This document shows, piece by piece, positions 38,700 through 48,579 of a stretch of 64,000 nt of DNA; the stretch's first letter is position 1, and the number at the start of each line of letters is the position of its first letter. Made by a program: the position numbers and the translations under genes. Location: contig NZ_AXWV01000015.1 of NCBI RefSeq assembly GCF_000482845.1, positions 1-64,000 on the forward strand, given 5' to 3'. The notes beneath the pieces are model-generated. The model saw only the letters and a list, made by a program, of their open reading frames with translations. It was not told the DNA's origin and did not search any database. Source of the DNA: Anaerobiospirillum succiniciproducens DSM 6400 (GTDB lineage Bacteria > Pseudomonadota > Gammaproteobacteria > Enterobacterales > Succinivibrionaceae).

Positions 38700-40117
38700 T
38701 TGCAGGCTAACTAATCCCAAGTACTGTATCTGCCACCATAAGCAGATGACGTCGTTAGCCCACTCATATCTGCAGCTTCTTAGCAAGCTGCGGATAATCC
38801 CCGCCACAGACCTATCCTACCTTGCTTCACCTTGCTACATAGCATAGCTGTCTTTATCCTCCGAGTAGCCAGCTGCATCTTACAAAGCTCAGTTTATAAG
38901 TTCTTATCGTCTTTCTTAATTAGCCGCACTAGCTCTTACCGTGTGCTGTTGTGGCTATCAGCCAGTCCGGCTTTCAGGATTTCAGGATTGTAGACTGTCA
39001 GACTTGTAGGCTTTCAATTACTCCCTTCTAATTTGCTCATTTGCTTAGCTGCTTTTGCATGGAAATGTGCTGTGTGCTGTTCCAGAGCTGTTTTAGCCAT
39101 TGCCCTGTTTTCTTAGTTTGCTACCCAACTGCAACATGCCTGGCTTTTAGACTTGGTATGCTTTTAAGTATGGCTTGGCAAGTGTTGCTGTATAGCGCGT
39201 TTGGGTGCACGCCACCGTGGATGGCTTGTGTAGCGATGGGCTGTGCGGTGAAGGGCTGTGCACTTATGCACAGCGTTGTACTCATGGCTATTAGCGTGGT
39301 TATGTGCTTCTTAGGCTCATGGCTGAAGTGTGGTGGCAGAAATTGTGGAGCTGATATGGCTTTATAGACATATTGTGGCTAGGGCGTTGTCACAACTTCT
39401 TGGAAAACTGTAAATATGCTGATGCTCATAGATGATATTTGATTGTGGATCACAGTCTTTTATCAGCTGAAGTGCACTATTTTTAGGCGAACAGGGCTGT
39501 ATGGCGGAAAAGATCGTGGGTATTTGAACCAAAATGGCACTAAAAGATCACCGCTTTTTGGCTTTATTGGAGGCTTGATTGCTTTGCAACTATGGAGTGA
39601 CTTATTGGCCTTAGCTTTATTATGCTTTGAAGATAATGGCTTATATAAGCGCTTATTACCGACATATTGGGGATGAGTGTTGCTATTTTTAGGTGATGAA
39701 ATTGCTTATCATTTAGTAAATGACTCATTTTAGTGCAGTACGGTTTTGCCCTGAAATTGCGCTTTACACACCACTTCGTTAGAATGTTGTTAAGTTTCTA
39801 ATCTATCTAAGGAGCTATTGCGTCCTTTGATAGAGGCCTCAAGTTTTATTAGTAGCCATAGCTTACTTTAGCTATAAGCATTGCTAATAAGTACAGCAAG
39901 TAATGGTGTTATCCCATATACAACTTGCGAGGCCCCATGTAGCTGACGTGCTGCATGGATGCAGCATGGTTTCAGATAAGAGAACTCTTAAGTGCTTGCA
40001 CGAGCTTGTAGAAAGTGAATTCTACATAAAGCTCTGTTTAAAACCACTTGTTTTAAGCGCCTGATGCGGTGTGCAGCCTTTTGTTGATTCTCACATTTAC
40101 TTGGAATGTAAGATCTC
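38700..40117. other. Gene-free stretch, 1.4 kb, before asnB
   Basis: Open frames at 39041-39367 (Cys- and Met-rich, hydrophobic) and 39443-39676 lack ribosome sites and recognisable motifs, and I do not call them. No riboswitch or operator is recognised upstream of asnB. Confidence 0.4.
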
Positions 40118-41812
40118 ATGTGTTCAATTTTCGGCATTTTCGATATTAAAGAGAACTCAAAGTCTCTTCGTACCCAAGCTTTGGGCCTCTCACGCCTGCA
40201 GTTGCACCGTGGTCCAGATTGGGAAGGTATCTACCAGAGCGATCACGCTATCGTCGTACACGAGCGTTTATCCATTGTTGATCCAGGCAATGGTGCTCAG
40301 CCGCTGTACAATGACGACAAGACCCAGGTTTTAGCTGCTAATGGCGAAATCTACAATCACGTACAGTTAAAGTCCGAGCTTAAAGATCCTTACAATTTCA
40401 AGACCGGTTCTGACTGTGAGGTTCTCCTGCCACTGTACCAAGAGTTCAAGAAGACCGGTGAAGTTTTCTTAGACCGCTTAGTTGGTGACTTTGCTTTCGT
40501 TATTTACGACGAGACTGATGACAGCTGGTTCTTAGGCCGTGACCACATGGGTATCGTTCCTATGTATATCGGTTCTGACAAGGAAGGCCGTTTCTACGTT
40601 GCCTCTGAGATGAAGGCTTTAACCCCTGTTTGTGACACTGTAAAGGAGTTCCCACCAGGCCACTACCTCTACTCCAAGCAGGATCTCGAGTTCCACCGTT
40701 ACTACAAGCGTGACTGGATGGAATACGACAACGTAAAGAATAACAAGTCCAACATATCTGAGCTTAAGGAAGCCTTAATGGATTCTGTTAAGCGTCAGTT
40801 AATGTGCGACGTTCCTTACGGCGTATTACTCTCTGGTGGTCTTGATTCATCAGTTATCTCTGCTATCGCTAAGCTCTTCTCCGAGCGTCGTGTTGAAGAT
40901 GGCGGCAAGACTGAGGCATGGTACCCACGCCTGCACTCCTTTGCTATCGGCCTTGAGGGTGCTCCAGACTTAAAGAAGGCACGTGTTGTTGCTGACTACT
41001 TAGGTACCGTTCACCACGAGATTCACTACACCATTCAAGAAGGTATTGATGCACTGCCTGATGTTATCCGTAAGATCGAAACTTACGACGTAACCACCAT
41101 TCGTGCTTCTACCCCAATGTACCTCATGGCTCGTTACATCAAAGCTATGGGCATCAAGATGGTTCTCTCTGGCGAAGGCTCTGATGAGATCTTCGGTGGC
41201 TACCTCTACTTCCACAAGGCTCCAAATGCTAAGGAGTTCCATGAGGAATTAGTACGTAAGCTCGATCAGCTGCACTTATACGACTGCCTGCGTGCTAACA
41301 AGTCCTTAATGGCTTGGGGTGTTGAGGGTCGTGTTCCATTCCTCGATAAGAAGTTCTTAGACGTAGCCATGCGTTTAAACCCAGAGGATAAGATGTGCCC
41401 AGGCAAGACCATCGAGAAGAAGATTCTGCGTGAGGCCTTTGAAGGTATGTTACCTGATGAGGTACTGTGGCGTCAGAAGGAGCAGTTCTCTGATGGCGTA
41501 GGCTACTCTTGGATCGATGCTCTGCGTGACCACGCTGAGAAGGAAGTTACCGACAAGATGTTTGCTGAGCGTGAGAGCCGCTTCCCAGTTAACACTCCAG
41601 TTACTAAGGAAGCTTACTACTACCGCTCTATCTTTGAAGACATCTTCAAGCTCCCATCAGCTGTTCTGACCGTTCCATACGGCAAGTCAGTTGCTTGCTC
41701 CACCCCAACTGCTATTGCATGGGATGAGAAGTTCAAGAACATGGCTGACCCATCAGGTCGTGCTGTAACTGACGTTCACGATTCAGCTTACGAGATGGGC
41801 CACAAGCTCTAA
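40118..41812 (+). CDS. asnB: Asparagine synthase (glutamine-hydrolysing)
   Basis: 564 aa (E. coli AsnB 554). It makes asparagine from aspartate, glutamine and ATP. Cys2, exposed after removal of Met1, is the glutaminase nucleophile (MCSIFGIFDI). The N-terminal class II amidotransferase domain (residues 1-200) has LHRGPDWEGIY, ANGEIYNH and GDFAFVIYDE. The synthetase domain carries the PP-loop VLLSGGLDSSVISAIA near residue 237, VLSGEGSDEIFGGY, and RVPFLDKKFLD. It is monocistronic, with a strong terminator directly after it. The codon use, rich in TTC and AAG, suggests high expression. Confidence 0.96.
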   Translation: MCSIFGIFDIKENSKSLRTQALGLSRLQLHRGPDWEGIYQSDHAIVVHERLSIVDPGNGAQPLYNDDKTQVLAANGEIYNHVQLKSELKDPYNFKTGSDCEVLLPLYQEFKKTGEVFLDRLVGDFAFVIYDETDDSWFLGRDHMGIVPMYIGSDKEGRFYVASEMKALTPVCDTVKEFPPGHYLYSKQDLEFHRYYKRDWMEYDNVKNNKSNISELKEALMDSVKRQLMCDVPYGVLLSGGLDSSVISAIAKLFSERRVEDGGKTEAWYPRLHSFAIGLEGAPDLKKARVVADYLGTVHHEIHYTIQEGIDALPDVIRKIETYDVTTIRASTPMYLMARYIKAMGIKMVLSGEGSDEIFGGYLYFHKAPNAKEFHEELVRKLDQLHLYDCLRANKSLMAWGVEGRVPFLDKKFLDVAMRLNPEDKMCPGKTIEKKILREAFEGMLPDEVLWRQKEQFSDGVGYSWIDALRDHAEKEVTDKMFAERESRFPVNTPVTKEAYYYRSIFEDIFKLPSAVLTVPYGKSVACSTPTAIAWDEKFKNMADPSGRAVTDVHDSAYEMGHKL

Positions 41813-41840
41813 TTTAGTTTTCATAACTATTCCTCCTAAA

Positions 41841-41874
41841 AAAAGCCGCAGCTTTCGATCTGCGGCTTTTTTTA
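41841..41874 (+). terminator. Intrinsic terminator of asnB
   Basis: AAAAGCCGCAG, 8-nt loop, CTGCGGCTTTT with a long T-run, 28 nt past the stop. Confidence 0.95.
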
Positions 41875-42446
41875 TCTCAACAGCCCCACCAAATCACATC
41901 AAATCACAAAAAATCCCATCATACCCACCGCACGCCACTCCATTTCAGCTCACTTCACTGAGTTAGCAGGCCTTTGCTACTTTTACTTTGGCACTCCCTA
42001 AATCTTCTGACTTAGATTTCTTTAGCCGTTCTGTCCTTGATGCAACTTCGGTTTTAGAATCTTAAGATCATTAGCTATCCCGACTTATGGCGTTTTGTTC
42101 ATTTAGTCTTTGGCCAACGGTTGCATTTCTTACAAGCAAGGCCAAATCGTTGGCGTTCTGTGGCCAATACGTACTTAGATAGTGAGATAACTTTTGTTTC
42201 TTGCTGCTTGTTGCTACAATCCACGCCATAATTTATTGCCACGGCTACAAGAGATCAGCTGACCGCGCTCATTCTCTGATTAGCATTTGAGCTAAGGATT
42301 ATTTCTGCATGCTCATGCATCAGCTATGTCTTGGCCTTAGCTGTATTGACCATATTGTGATGGTGGGATGTGCTGAGGCTGCAGCAGCTTGCGTGGTGAG
42401 ATGGCGTTTCTTTTATTTTCTTGATTTTGATTGCTTGAGGTTTTTT
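41875..42446. other. Intergenic region, nothing recognised
   Basis: About 570 bp. The open frame of the next gene extends upstream into this region (from 42309), but without a ribosome site. Confidence 0.4.
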
Positions 42447-43478
42447 ATGAGGTTTGGTCTTATACGTGTTCCGTATTACCCGCAGTTAAACTGCCTCAAT
42501 CGCATTGATGTAAATGCCTCTGCAGTCATGTCAGTGCTCTTGTTTTGGCTAACTAAGAGTCGTGAGCCAAGCTACTGTCCAAAGCATCATCACTACAAGC
42601 TTGCGGTTAACTTAGGCTTAGAGCTTAAGGATGTTGCTCAATGTTTTGATGTTTTGTGTGAGTATGGTGTCTTTGTGGCCCATGAGATCACCATTGCACC
42701 GAAAGTTGTTACTGAAGAGTCTGTGCCTAAGGTAGAGACTCGCTATTCTTTAGACCTCAATGCTCTGCAGCAACTACTTGCATCATTGGGCACTAATCTG
42801 TCTATCAAGCTACTCAAGCATGCAGCTGATGATAGCTTTGATTTCTATGGTCAGATTGAAGAGAAGTTTTTACCACGCTATCAGATCTTACGTGGCTATT
42901 TGAGCGGCTCTGACTTTGAAAAGGCCTCCTTACTCTTGTCTAAGTTTGCAGTCTTTGTAAATGAGTACTGTGAGGAATTTGCTATCAAGGCCATTGCGCC
43001 TGGTTGGAAACTCCTGTTGCAAGTTCCAATGGACTCTAAGTGGGATGAGTATGCAAGCGAGCTTAATGTACGCTTCTTACGTCCTAGTGAGCGTGCTTTT
43101 GACTTTAGCTTTACTGATGGCAACTTCTTCTTGCCTGACTATGCTGAGCACCAGGCTTTAGAGCACATCACCAAGCACTATAAGCAGCGTGATAACTACT
43201 CTGTAACCTTATGTGCTGCCATGATGCTCCTCTTGCAAGCAAGCTTTGAGGACAAGCTAACCTATGTCTCTGAGATCAGTGTAGCCAACCTCAAAGAAGC
43301 AATTGAACTCTTATGCACTTACGACCATGAGCTTGCTAAGTCTATCAAGTTAAAAGATGACTACTACACCTTCAGAGAGCTCAAGAACGATATCAAAGCA
43401 AGTGAGCAAGAGCTCTTTGACAAGACTTTAGAAAAAGCTCTTACAGGGAATCACAATTCATATGTCACTGCAGAATAA
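42447..43478 (+). CDS. Unknown protein with winged-helix-like N-terminus
   Basis: 343 aa from the ATG at 42447, which has GAGG 6 nt upstream; an ATG at 42309 would add 46 Cys/Phe-rich residues without a ribosome site. Residues about 15-80 (NRIDVNASAVMSVLLFWLTK, HYKLAVNLGLELKDVAQCFD, LCEYGVFVAHEI) resemble a winged helix of the replication-initiator/DnaD-like type. The rest is helical and unassigned. Its last 17 nt overlap the start of the NADAR gene, so the two are translationally coupled and likely act together. Function is unknown; a regulator or toxin-type partner are both open possibilities. Confidence 0.65.
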   Translation: MRFGLIRVPYYPQLNCLNRIDVNASAVMSVLLFWLTKSREPSYCPKHHHYKLAVNLGLELKDVAQCFDVLCEYGVFVAHEITIAPKVVTEESVPKVETRYSLDLNALQQLLASLGTNLSIKLLKHAADDSFDFYGQIEEKFLPRYQILRGYLSGSDFEKASLLLSKFAVFVNEYCEEFAIKAIAPGWKLLLQVPMDSKWDEYASELNVRFLRPSERAFDFSFTDGNFFLPDYAEHQALEHITKHYKQRDNYSVTLCAAMMLLLQASFEDKLTYVSEISVANLKEAIELLCTYDHELAKSIKLKDDYYTFRELKNDIKASEQELFDKTLEKALTGNHNSYVTAE

Positions 43479-44328
43479 GACCTTAATGCCGCCACCTTGG
43501 CTGGCCTACCGACAAATAGAATGTTGCTCGATTGGCTGGCGTATGGGCTATGGCGAGTATTACTTAGACCAATTTCTCGAATGGTTTGACTCACTTTCAG
43601 ATGAAGAACAGTCTGAATACCGTACCCTCTTTCCTGAACCTTTAACTTGGAAAGGATGGTGGGATAAAGAGCTCAGCGACGATGGACTTGAGCATGGTGG
43701 TTTCTTTGTGAATACATGGCAACCACAAGGAAAGCCAAAGTACAACCTTAAGTGGCTGCAGCAAGAGTTTGCGCAAGGCAATACTAAAGAAATGTGCCAC
43801 TTCTGGGGTAATCAGCCCTCCAAAAACGGCAAGATTACCAAAAGCTGCTTCAGCCAGTGGTGGAAGCAAGACTTCCGTGCCAGATCACATACTTTCCTTT
43901 ATGCTGAGCAGTGTATGATGGCGAGCAAAGCTAGGCTCTTTGGCGATGATGAAATCTTAAAGCAAATTCTCGCTTGCGATAATCCTAAGCAAATCAAAGA
44001 CTTTGGCCGTAAGGTGCGTGGCTTTGATGAGGAAGTTTGGAACAAGTTCAAGTACACCATTGTGCTGCTTGGCAACTGGCACAAATTTAACCAAAACATT
44101 GAGCTCAAAGACTTTCTCCTTTCAACAGGCGATATAATCCTAGTAGAGGCTAGCCCGTACGACATTATCTGGGGTATTGGCCTTGCAGAGAACTGCACAG
44201 AGTCCCAAAACCCAATGCTCTGGCGAGGACAAAACCTACTTGGCTTTGCGCTCATGGAAGTACGCGACGAGCTACGCCGTGTCACCCAAAATGAAAAGCT
44301 TTGCGACTTCAGCACCGTCGAAGATTAG
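43462..44328 (+). CDS. NADAR (YbiA/DUF1768) domain protein
   Basis: 288 aa. Residues 1-105 form an uncommon N-terminal extension rich in Trp (PLTWKGWWDKEL). The NADAR domain covers about 110-285: SQWWKQDFRARSHTFLYAEQ, CMMASKARLFGDDEILKQIL, GRKVRGFDEEVWNKFKYTIV, LLGNWHKFNQNIELKDFLLS, EASPYDIIWGIGLAE, and NLLGFALMEVRDEL. NADAR proteins bind ADP-ribose-like nucleotides; some remove ADP-ribose from guanine and serve as DarG1-type antitoxins, others act in nucleotide-damage clearance. The gene overlaps the upstream winged-helix-like gene by 17 nt. No DarT-like gene was recognised next to it. Confidence 0.85.
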   Translation: MSLQNKTLMPPPWLAYRQIECCSIGWRMGYGEYYLDQFLEWFDSLSDEEQSEYRTLFPEPLTWKGWWDKELSDDGLEHGGFFVNTWQPQGKPKYNLKWLQQEFAQGNTKEMCHFWGNQPSKNGKITKSCFSQWWKQDFRARSHTFLYAEQCMMASKARLFGDDEILKQILACDNPKQIKDFGRKVRGFDEEVWNKFKYTIVLLGNWHKFNQNIELKDFLLSTGDIILVEASPYDIIWGIGLAENCTESQNPMLWRGQNLLGFALMEVRDELRRVTQNEKLCDFSTVED

Positions 44329-45237
44329 CTCAATCGTGAAGCCGCTGCGCTACAAGACCAACGCATGTCAGTGACAGAGTTATCGGCAAGCGGCTTTACG
44401 TTACCACAATTGCTGCCAAGCAGTCGCGGTGACTTATCCTTTTCTACAGCAACAATAACTTGCTATCCCCAAAGCTACAGTGCGCTTCAAAGGGTCATAC
44501 GTCTGTCATAAACACCACTACAGCTAAAAGCAAAACGCCTGTACCAAAAATAGTTCAATAACTGCATGCGAGCGCCATTTTGTATGCAGCACAAGCATGG
44601 ATTACAAGGCTCAATGTTGACAAGCGTTGCTTCGCTTATGTGCAACTAAAGCTCTCATCAAGACATACCTGGCCCCTTTACCACTTACAAAAGGGCATAA
44701 CTGAGCTGCAGCATAAGCAAGATAGCAGAGCTGTTATTGGCTTGTTGCTAACTTCGTTGAAAGCACATGCTTTTGCATTGCTGACGCTATTACTTATGGT
44801 CTTTATACAGCTACTGCCATTGCCTTGGCTGTGGCTGTGGCGATTTAAGCCGTGCAGTGCTCGTATTTAAGCTTATTTATGGCTTTGAGGATATATTGCT
44901 GCCTACAAATGGCGCAATAGCCGCAATTGCTGCCCATGTTTAGCTCATTGTGCACAATAGCATCTCATCTTAATTGAGTGTTGCTCAATAGATAGTATGA
45001 TTAGCGTCCTAATATGATGGGCTTATTTAACCCTGATCTTTTAGTGATACTTGAAATTGCCCATCACAAGATTTTTTTTGCCAAGCTTGCAAGCTCACAC
45101 ACTGCTGTTTAGCTCATAGCACTTAGCTAGATACTAGCTTAAGTGTATGAGTCTAAGTGTGGTGGCATCTTTTGCACTTGTTCATAGCTACTATGCATGG
45201 ATAGCATGCTTGTTTTCATCAAACCATAAGGCTGCAT
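44329..45237. other. Gene-free stretch before azlC
   Basis: About 910 bp. AAGCCGCT (44338) and AGCGGCTTT (44388) could form a long-loop terminator after the NADAR gene. The open frame at 44580-44870 shows no motif and is not called. Confidence 0.4.
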
Positions 45238-46128
45238 ATGTTCTCAGAAATGAGGCGCGGTGTTTTGACCGCTTTGCCCGTACTTTTAGGTATCTTTCCT
45301 TTAGGCGTGATCTTAGGCGCTCAGGCTGCTCACGTTGGTCAAGCTCCAATTACCACCTTGCTTATGACCGGTATTAACTTAGCAGGTGGTAGTGAGTTTG
45401 CGGCATTGGCCTTATGGTCTGCGGTGCCTCCAATCTTAATGATTGTGATCTCTACTTTCCTCATCAATAGCCGTCATATTGTCTTAGGCACTGCCTTAGC
45501 TCCATACGTGCGTCATGAAGGTGGCTTTAGAATTGCGCTCATCTACTTTTTAATGTGCGATGAGACCTGGGCTTTATCCATGCAGGATATTCAAAGACGC
45601 AATCTTGAGGCAAAGCCCTTTGCCTTTCACTTCTACTTAGGCGTAGGTCTAGCACTGTGGATTTGCTGGTGGTTTAGCTGTTTTCTCGGAGCGGCCATTG
45701 GTAGCAGCATTGGTGATCTCAACAAGCTCGGCTTTAGCATTGCTCTGCCTGCAACCTTCATAGCGCTTGCTATTGCCATGCGTCCTAAGAAGAAGATCAA
45801 CTACATCCCAATTGCGATGAGCTTTGCTGCCTCTGCCTTAACCGCAAAATACGGCAACTCTAGCTACTGTGTTGGTGCTGGTGTTCTTGCAGGTCTTATT
45901 GGTGCCTACATTATCCGTGTCTACCAAGAAAAAGCAGGCTTAATCGCCACCCAAGGTGATCTCAAAGAGGTTGACCTTACAAGCAACACAGCAAAGGATC
46001 AAGCCACTGACGACACAGCAAATGATAAGGCCAGAGATGCTACAAGCAATGCACAATCAACTGACACTGCAGCTAGCGCTCATGACGCCAAGCAAGTAAA
46101 TGGCTTAGATGACAAGGAGGCTCAATAA
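45238..46128 (+). CDS. azlC: Branched-chain amino acid exporter, large subunit AzlC
   Basis: 296 aa, inner membrane. AzlC with AzlD forms a branched-chain amino acid exporter (compare YgaZH in E. coli). Family segments are RGVLTALPVLLGIFPLGVIL, LAGGSEFAALALWSAVPPIL, STFLINSRHIVLGTALAPYV and FLMCDETWALS, then several hydrophobic helices up to about residue 233. A hydrophilic tail of some 55 residues (Thr/Asp/Ala/Lys-rich) is extra relative to the family. AAGG precedes the ATG. Its stop overlaps the azlD start (TAATG), so the pair is coupled. Confidence 0.92.
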   Translation: MFSEMRRGVLTALPVLLGIFPLGVILGAQAAHVGQAPITTLLMTGINLAGGSEFAALALWSAVPPILMIVISTFLINSRHIVLGTALAPYVRHEGGFRIALIYFLMCDETWALSMQDIQRRNLEAKPFAFHFYLGVGLALWICWWFSCFLGAAIGSSIGDLNKLGFSIALPATFIALAIAMRPKKKINYIPIAMSFAASALTAKYGNSSYCVGAGVLAGLIGAYIIRVYQEKAGLIATQGDLKEVDLTSNTAKDQATDDTANDKARDATSNAQSTDTAASAHDAKQVNGLDDKEAQ

Positions 46129-46442
46129 TGGAACAGCTATTGGCCTTACCAAATATCTACGAGTTTATAACCATCATGGCAATGGCTATAACTACCTACT
46201 TTACTCGTGTTGTAGGCTTCTTATGGCTTAGAAAGCACACTATGTCTGAGCGCTTTAAGGCTGTACTTGAAAATAGTCCTGCTATTGTGATGATCGCGGT
46301 GGCAGCACCTGCCTTTATGACCGATGACATCAAAATGCAAATTGCCCTGCTTGCCACTATCGTGATTGCCTTTAAGTTCAACTTAGGCATCACCATCGTA
46401 GCGAGCGTAGCCATGATGGGCATTATGCAAAACTTCTTCTAA
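46128..46442 (+). CDS. azlD: Branched-chain amino acid exporter, small subunit AzlD
   Basis: 104 aa, with four predicted membrane segments (ITIMAMAITTYFTRVVGFL, NSPAIVMIAVAAPAF, IALLATIVIAFKFN, ITIVASVAMMGIMQ). The conserved TRVVGFLWLRKH and ENSPAIVMIAVAAP regions match AzlD/YgaH. AAGGAGG lies within the azlC end, 8-9 nt before the ATG, and start and stop overlap by one base. The last gene of a two-gene operon, followed by a terminator. Confidence 0.9.
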   Translation: MEQLLALPNIYEFITIMAMAITTYFTRVVGFLWLRKHTMSERFKAVLENSPAIVMIAVAAPAFMTDDIKMQIALLATIVIAFKFNLGITIVASVAMMGIMQNFF

Positions 46443-46554
46443 TCAATATCATCTGACTATCGCTGCAGCTAGCACCAACAAAAAAATCCAAGCTCAATAC
46501 ATGAGCAGACCATAGCAGCCTGTGGCGATAGTCTAAAGATGCATTTCAAGTGTT

Positions 46555-46578
46555 AAGGGAGATCATGCTCCCTTTTTC
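46555..46578 (+). terminator. Intrinsic terminator of azlCD
   Basis: AAGGGAG, 6-nt loop, CTCCCTT and TTTTT, 113 nt past the azlD stop. Confidence 0.8.
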
Positions 46579-47556
46579 ATATCTACTGTCAGATCTCAGT
46601 TTCTTGCACGTAAAACTCAAGTGGCGAGAACCTTTTTCTTAATCAGTGCTTAACAGTCATATTACGCAACAATGTTAGTATTGTGTTCATGAAGACTGTT
46701 GCTACGCCTAGCTTTGCGTGGATACGTAGAATTTATATAGCATCTAAAAGCTGATGTTTATGCTGTTTTAAAGACCAGCCTCAGTGTTTTGCCTAGCTCA
46801 TGAAATGTAAAAATTCTCTTGGCATTTAAAACTTGTGCAAAAACGTGCGCAAAGTGCGTCGGATCGGGGCCTTGCGTGAGTTTTTTGGGTGCTCTAGTGC
46901 TCGATTTGCAGTCAAAAGAGCTACAAATTGAGTTCTAGATCTACTTTTTCAGCACGTGGTGCTTTCTTTTTAATGAAAGTAGGCATAATGATTCAACAAA
47001 GCTATCGCAACTCAGGTCCGATATGGCTTAGGGTCAGCTAGATTTTCTAGCACGTGTTTGTTCTCTTTTCAAACATGCTTAATCTTGAGACCATCATGAA
47101 CATTATGAGCAAGCACAGAACATATGCACTTGACTGTGTGAGCTACTGATGCGGCATGCACTTAAACCTGATGAGACAGCTTCATAGCTTGAGCTATCAT
47201 CACAAGCATTATTAAGGTGGAACTAGCAGATAAAACTTTGCTACTTGCTAACCACTTGAGAGTGCTTAAACAAGTAATTATCGGAATGAGTGCAAAAACC
47301 GCATAACTGCTTACAGCTCAGATGGACAGCTTCTAAATCACCAGCTAGATGTTGGCAGATAGAATTGTCAGAGCGTTACATTAAGATACTTGGCCGTCAC
47401 TCATCATCAATTAGAGCCTAAGGTGAGATGTAACAGCTCATTTATCACTAGAGTCATAGAGCAGCTGCTTTCCGGCTTATAAGGGCTACCATCGTTTAGG
47501 TTTCTTCTTAGTTATCCGGAGACTCAATCACCAACCTTTGACATTGGAGTTTTAAA
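46579..47556. other. Gene-free stretch before hupB
   Basis: About 980 bp, where lon might be expected by analogy with E. coli, but no gene is present. No clear promoter was chosen. Confidence 0.4.
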
Positions 47557-47835
47557 GTGAATAAGAGTGAGTTAGTTGAAAGTATTTCCAAGAAGACTGG
47601 CCTCAGCCTCAAGCATTCCCAGCTTGCTTTAAAGGGATTCTTAGATGCTGTTAAAGATGAGTTAGCCGACGGCGGCGAAGTTGCTTTAATCGGCTTTGGC
47701 AAGTTCTACGTTCGTGATCGTCCTGCTCGTACTGCACGTAACCCACGTGACGGCAAACCGGTTCAGATCCCAGCTTCTAAGGCTCCAGTATTTACCGCTG
47801 GTAAGCCATTCAAGGATGCTGTAAACGGCAAGTAG
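47557..47835 (+). CDS. hupB: Nucleoid protein HU
   Basis: 92 aa, the usual HU length (90-92). It bends and compacts DNA as a dimer. Residues 1-42 give the helical base (MNKSELVESISKKTGLSLKH), followed by VALIGFGKFYVRDRPARTAR, the beta-arm with NPRDGKPVQIPASKAPVF, and AGKPFKDAVN. The start codon is GTG at 47557, with GGAG 7 nt upstream; no nearby in-frame ATG would keep the conserved N-terminus. The order HU then ppiD matches hupB-ppiD of gammaproteobacteria, which is why I call hupB rather than hupA. A 10-bp hairpin follows. Confidence 0.95.
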   Translation: MNKSELVESISKKTGLSLKHSQLALKGFLDAVKDELADGGEVALIGFGKFYVRDRPARTARNPRDGKPVQIPASKAPVFTAGKPFKDAVNGK

Positions 47836-47842
47836 GAACACC

Positions 47843-47867
47843 TAACATCTTGCTAGACAAGATGTTA
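47843..47867 (+). terminator. Hairpin after hupB
   Basis: TAACATCTTG, 5-nt loop, CAAGATGTTA: ten perfect pairs, 7 nt past the stop. The following TCTGCC is not a U-run, so readthrough or 3'-end protection is possible. Confidence 0.55.
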
Positions 47868-48579
47868 TCTGCCCCGCCTGGCGCATTTTGGTTGTAACAG
47901 CACCAGGCTGCACTCATATGAGTGGCATCTTAGAACTTCTAGCTGTGCTAGATTCTTAAATCCAGTTCTTTACAACCACTTGTGCCATAACGCCTGCTTG
48001 TGCCCTCAGCGCTAGTAGGCGTTTGTATTTGTGCCCAACCCAAGACATAATTCAAAGATCGCAGAGACGATCTAATCAAGCAGTCCTCATTAACCTACCA
48101 CAAGCGCTCCAGCCAACCTAGCGGCCAAAAGAAGACGTACCTCCCCATATCTTCAAACTCTAAGAGACACTATATCCTGCCTATTTTGTGCAAAGTGCAT
48201 TGCAAACATACCAACTAAGCCGTATTCAAAAGATCTTGAGTGATTAGACAATGGCATATAAGCGCTTGCCTGTGCTAAAATCCCGACTTGCTGTCGTGTG
48301 CAGCTAAGATTTGAGCAATATGCATTTCGACACAGTCATTTACTTTTGAGCAAATTACTTGCACATGCAAAAGTTTTCTTAGTATCTCTGATGGGGTGAT
48401 CCTATCTTAGTGCTAAGTTGTAATGAGTATCATTACTACCTTTAGACACAATGCAAAGCTAGGCTTAGCCTAGGCTTTAACTTTGTCTAGCAGGCAGCAG
48501 CACATTACAAGATAAGCACTCTTGTGATCTTGCTGCAGCTTTTGTTGAATGCAAAGACTGAATTTGCGGGGAATTTCGG
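47868..48579. other. Gene-free stretch between hupB and ppiD
   Basis: About 710 bp. It holds a small hairpin near 48057 (AGATCG/CGATCT) and otherwise nothing recognisable. In E. coli this gap is far shorter. Confidence 0.4.

Noticed and set aside
39041-39367. 108-codon Cys/Met-rich hydrophobic frame
   Set aside because: No ribosome site, unusual composition, no family motif; probably chance in T/G-rich intergenic DNA.
44580-44870. 96-codon frame before azlC
   Set aside because: No ribosome site or motif; composition follows the surrounding non-coding DNA.
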